Assembly: GCA_965249005.1 (NCBI GenBank)
Contig: CBDFLD010000023.1
Location: forward strand, 620,001 to 684,000
Length of the DNA stretch: 64,000 bases
Source: CBDFLD01 sp965249005
GTDB lineage: Bacteria; Acidobacteriota; UBA6911
Direction: 5' to 3'
The translations under genes and the position numbers were made by a program. The stretch's first letter is position 1, and the number at the start of each line of letters is the position of its first letter. The notes beneath the pieces were generated by a model. The model was not told the DNA's origin. It was given only the letters and a program-made list of their open reading frames with translations, and made no database searches. Positions 61,818-64,000 of this stretch are shown here, piece by piece.

Positions 61818-62906
61818 TCAACGCCCTTTGATACGCTCCCGGCTATCATCGGCTACGCGTTCGCTCCGCTCTCCCCGGTCGTGGCTTCTTCTGTCTGAAC
61901 GGTGAGAGGTCGCGCCAATCTCGGACTCTTCTGGAAACCGTCCGAAAATCATCTTTCCCGCAGTGGTCTGCAACACGGATGTCACTTGAGTGGCGATCGT
62001 CTTACCGATCATCCTTCGGGCATTGTCGACGACGACCATGGTTCCGTCGTCGAGATACGCCACCCCCTGGTTGTATTCCTTCCCCTCTTTGAGTATGAAG
62101 ACCTTCATTGTCTCACCGGGAAGTACCACTGGTTTCAACGCATTCGCCAGTTCATTGATGTTCAGGACCTCTACTCCCCGAAGCTGAGAGACCTTGTTCA
62201 AGTTGAAGTCGTTCGTGACGATCTTCGCACCCATGTCTTTCGCCAGCTCGATGAGCTTGAGATCAACCTCACGGACATCCGGATAGTCGTTTTCGACAAT
62301 CTGAACCGTGACCCCGGAAGTGGACTTCACTTTCTCCAGGATGTCCAGGCCTCGTCTTCCGCGATTGCGTTTGACGGAGTCAGCGCTGTCGGCAATCTGT
62401 TGAAGCTCCCGAAGCACAAAGTGCGGCACCACGAGCGGGCCATCCAAGAAACCCGTGTTACAAATGTCTGCAATCCGGCCGTCTATGATGACGCTCGTGT
62501 CCAGAACCTTGAAGGACTTGTGCACACTCCGATCCCTCAGAATCCCGCCCAGGGCGGAAAGATCGAGGTACTCGCCTTTGTCCGCACCGGATACCAGACC
62601 GACGTAGGCCATCAGTATCAAGACCATCACCTGTGCGAACGTGCCGGTGGCCGGTTCGAGTGTCATGCGGGAAATGACCATGCTGATCAAGCTGGCGCCA
62701 ATGATACCCAGAATGGACCCGACGGCCGCGCCGATCAGGGTTTTGAGCGAACACACCCGAACGCGAATCTCGGCCAGAACGATCAAAACGGCAAGGGCAA
62801 CGCTAAGGGCCAGTGTAAACGAAAGGTCGAGTTGAAAGGGGCGGACAAAGTAACCGCTGATCAGAATGGCCGAGAACAGAATGGTACGAATGATCCAAAG
62901 GTCCAT
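61818..62906 (-). CDS. PIN and TRAM domain membrane protein (YacL-like)
   Basis: 362 aa. Four N-terminal membrane segments (about 5-22, 28-46, 57-78 and 90-106) precede a PIN nuclease domain with acidic residues (KVLDTSVIIDGRIADI, then ENDYPDVREVDLKLIELA and IVTNDFNLNKV). A TRAM domain (KEYNQGVAYLDDGTMVVVD) and a basic tail follow. The family is called YacL/integral membrane PIN-TRAM and is usually found near radA and ispD, as here. It is a putative RNase of unknown target. Confidence 0.92.
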   Translation of the reverse strand: MDLWIIRTILFSAILISGYFVRPFQLDLSFTLALSVALAVLIVLAEIRVRVCSLKTLIGAAVGSILGIIGASLISMVISRMTLEPATGTFAQVMVLILMAYVGLVSGADKGEYLDLSALGGILRDRSVHKSFKVLDTSVIIDGRIADICNTGFLDGPLVVPHFVLRELQQIADSADSVKRNRGRRGLDILEKVKSTSGVTVQIVENDYPDVREVDLKLIELAKDMGAKIVTNDFNLNKVSQLRGVEVLNINELANALKPVVLPGETMKVFILKEGKEYNQGVAYLDDGTMVVVDNARRMIGKTIATQVTSVLQTTAGKMIFGRFPEESEIGATSHRSDRRSHDRGERSERVADDSRERIKGR

Positions 62907-63099
62907 GTATCAGCTCCATGAGAATAAATGATTGTATGATTCTGGAATGGAGTGGCGAGAAAGCAACAACCGCGAGGACGGCAAGAGATGAAAATAATGA
63001 ATGAATCATTTGCCAACCCACATATTACAAAACACCGAGTTTACCTATTATGATCTTGAACGAAGCGAAACGCAACGCCATAAGGGTTCGCCGATGCGC

Positions 63100-64000
63100 T
63101 CACACAGCATCACTGTCGTCAAACAGCAGCTGGCCGAGGTCAGAAACTGTTTCGACACCTACCAGTTCCAACCCGTCCTTCGGATCCGCAACCGGAAGAT
63201 TCCCTGCGGGAACAACGCACTTGAGAAACCCCATCGAGGACGCCTCCTGCACTCGCGCCTGAATGCGCGCAACCGGCCGAACCTCTCCCGACAAGGCGAC
63301 CTCGCCAATCAGAACAAGTCGCGGCGGAAAGGCTTGATTGCGGAAACTGCCCATGATGGAACCCACGATGCCCAAGTCCGCAGCAGGCTCACTGACTTGC
63401 AAACCGCCCGCCGTGTTCACGTAGATGTCGCACCCCATGAGAGGAATGCTCAACTGGCGCTCCATCATTGCGACCATCACGTGGATCCGGTTGTAGTCGA
63501 TTCCACTGGAGAGGCGCCTGGACGTGCTGAACCGTGTGCTGCTGACCAATGACTGGATTTCGACCATCAATGGGCGCGTTCCTTCTACCGAAGAGACGAC
63601 CGCGCTACCAACAGCCGGGTTGTCTCTTTCGCTGAGAAAGAGCGTCGAAGGATTGCTAACCGGAAGCAGGCCCATGCGAGTCATTTCGAACACACCGATC
63701 TCGTTCGCTGGGCCAAAGCGGTTCTTGATGGCCCGGACGATTCGATGGTTGTGATGACGCTCTCCCTCGAAATACAGAACGACGTCTACAATGTGCTCGA
63801 GAGCCTTGGGACCGGCGATACTGCCGTCTTTCGTTACGTGGCCGACCAGAAACACCGGAATGTTATGCATCTTGGCAAGGGACAGAAGCCTCGTAGCCAC
63901 ATGGCGATCCTGGCTGATGGTACCTGGTGCAGAATCCAGCGTTTCCGAGTAGGTCGTCTGGACGGAATCGACGATCACAAAAGCGGGCTTTACTCGCTGA
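63100..64000 (-). CDS. radA: RadA (Sms) DNA repair ATPase, C-terminal part (cut by window edge)
   Basis: About 300 C-terminal residues; the N-terminal zinc finger and Walker A lie beyond the right edge. Visible are Walker B-like FVIVDSVQT, the VGHVTKDG segment, the RadA-specific KNRFG motif (AIKNRFGPANEIG) and the Lon-protease-like C-terminal domain (GCDIYVNTAGGL, LIGEVALSGEVRPV). RadA promotes branch migration during homologous recombination. It is followed at about 190 bases by the PIN-TRAM gene on the same strand. Confidence 0.94.
   Translation of the reverse strand, partial: QRVKPAFVIVDSVQTTYSETLDSAPGTISQDRHVATRLLSLAKMHNIPVFLVGHVTKDGSIAGPKALEHIVDVVLYFEGERHHNHRIVRAIKNRFGPANEIGVFEMTRMGLLPVSNPSTLFLSERDNPAVGSAVVSSVEGTRPLMVEIQSLVSSTRFSTSRRLSSGIDYNRIHVMVAMMERQLSIPLMGCDIYVNTAGGLQVSEPAADLGIVGSIMGSFRNQAFPPRLVLIGEVALSGEVRPVARIQARVQEASSMGFLKCVVPAGNLPVADPKDGLELVGVETVSDLGQLLFDDSDAV

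Noticed and set aside
1..64000. tRNA or rRNA genes, including a selenocysteine tRNA
   Set aside because: None of the intergenic stretches showed a cloverleaf-like pattern or rRNA sequence by eye; a covariance-model search would be needed to exclude a divergent tRNA.

Overview
The window comes from a Gram-negative chromosome of fairly high GC content. It encodes an outer-membrane beta-barrel, lipoproteins, a periplasmic cytochrome c maturation system and secreted polysaccharide enzymes. The mix of genes (Lhr helicase, tandem SagB-type oxidoreductase, DUF222/HNH protein, a CcmE of the Cys-xxx-Tyr type, a radA / PIN-TRAM / ispDF / rlmB block) suits a deep-branching phylum such as Acidobacteriota, or a Myxococcota/Desulfobacterota-like lineage. 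I cannot fix the taxon from sequence alone. I saw no rRNA, tRNA, CRISPR array or intact mobile element.

Layout. 1-2189 (minus): acyl carrier protein, nickel-pincer lactate-racemase-like protein and an AMP-dependent acyl-CoA synthetase cut by the left edge. 2707-3475: a decayed haloalkane dehalogenase. 3603-10376 (plus): two runs of sugar-acid catabolism genes (KDPG-type aldolase, PfkB kinase, two HpcH/HpaI aldolases, Zn alcohol dehydrogenase, KduD-like SDR, 2-hydroxyacid dehydrogenase). 10422-22657: housekeeping and mixed genes (ferrochelatase, TlpA thioredoxin, aminotransferase, tandem SagB protein, Lhr, sirtuin, sugar epimerase, glutamate dehydrogenase). 22983-25183 (plus): a partner-switching triad (receiver-PP2C phosphatase, STAS antagonist, HATPase kinase).

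25141-38331 (minus): a Pel exopolysaccharide cluster. PelA is split into separate hydrolase and deacetylase proteins, PelB is split into a TPR protein and a TPR/beta-barrel protein, and no PelC is recognisable. Two genes in it carry apparent single-base frameshifts. Just upstream on the same strand is the most striking feature of the window: a PCYCGC-family lipoprotein (38411-38914) whose reading frame runs through an in-frame TGA at the place of a conserved CxxC cysteine. The TGA is followed at the right distance by a stem-loop with a GGUCC apical loop, a textbook bacterial SECIS. It is a candidate selenoprotein.

38986-43251 (minus): Xaa-Pro aminopeptidase, DUF222/HNH protein, a transposase remnant and a truncated parallel-beta-helix protein. 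44693-51909 (minus): a complete cytochrome c maturation operon (ccmE, F, H, an I-like gene, an unknown membrane protein, A, B, C, D). 52213-54854 (plus): an HMG-CoA-synthase-like/DUF35 fusion with a thiolase. 54832-64000 (minus): DUF4126 protein, a secreted unknown, a TPR protein with an ABC transporter, RlmB, IspDF, a PIN-TRAM protein and the 3' part of radA.
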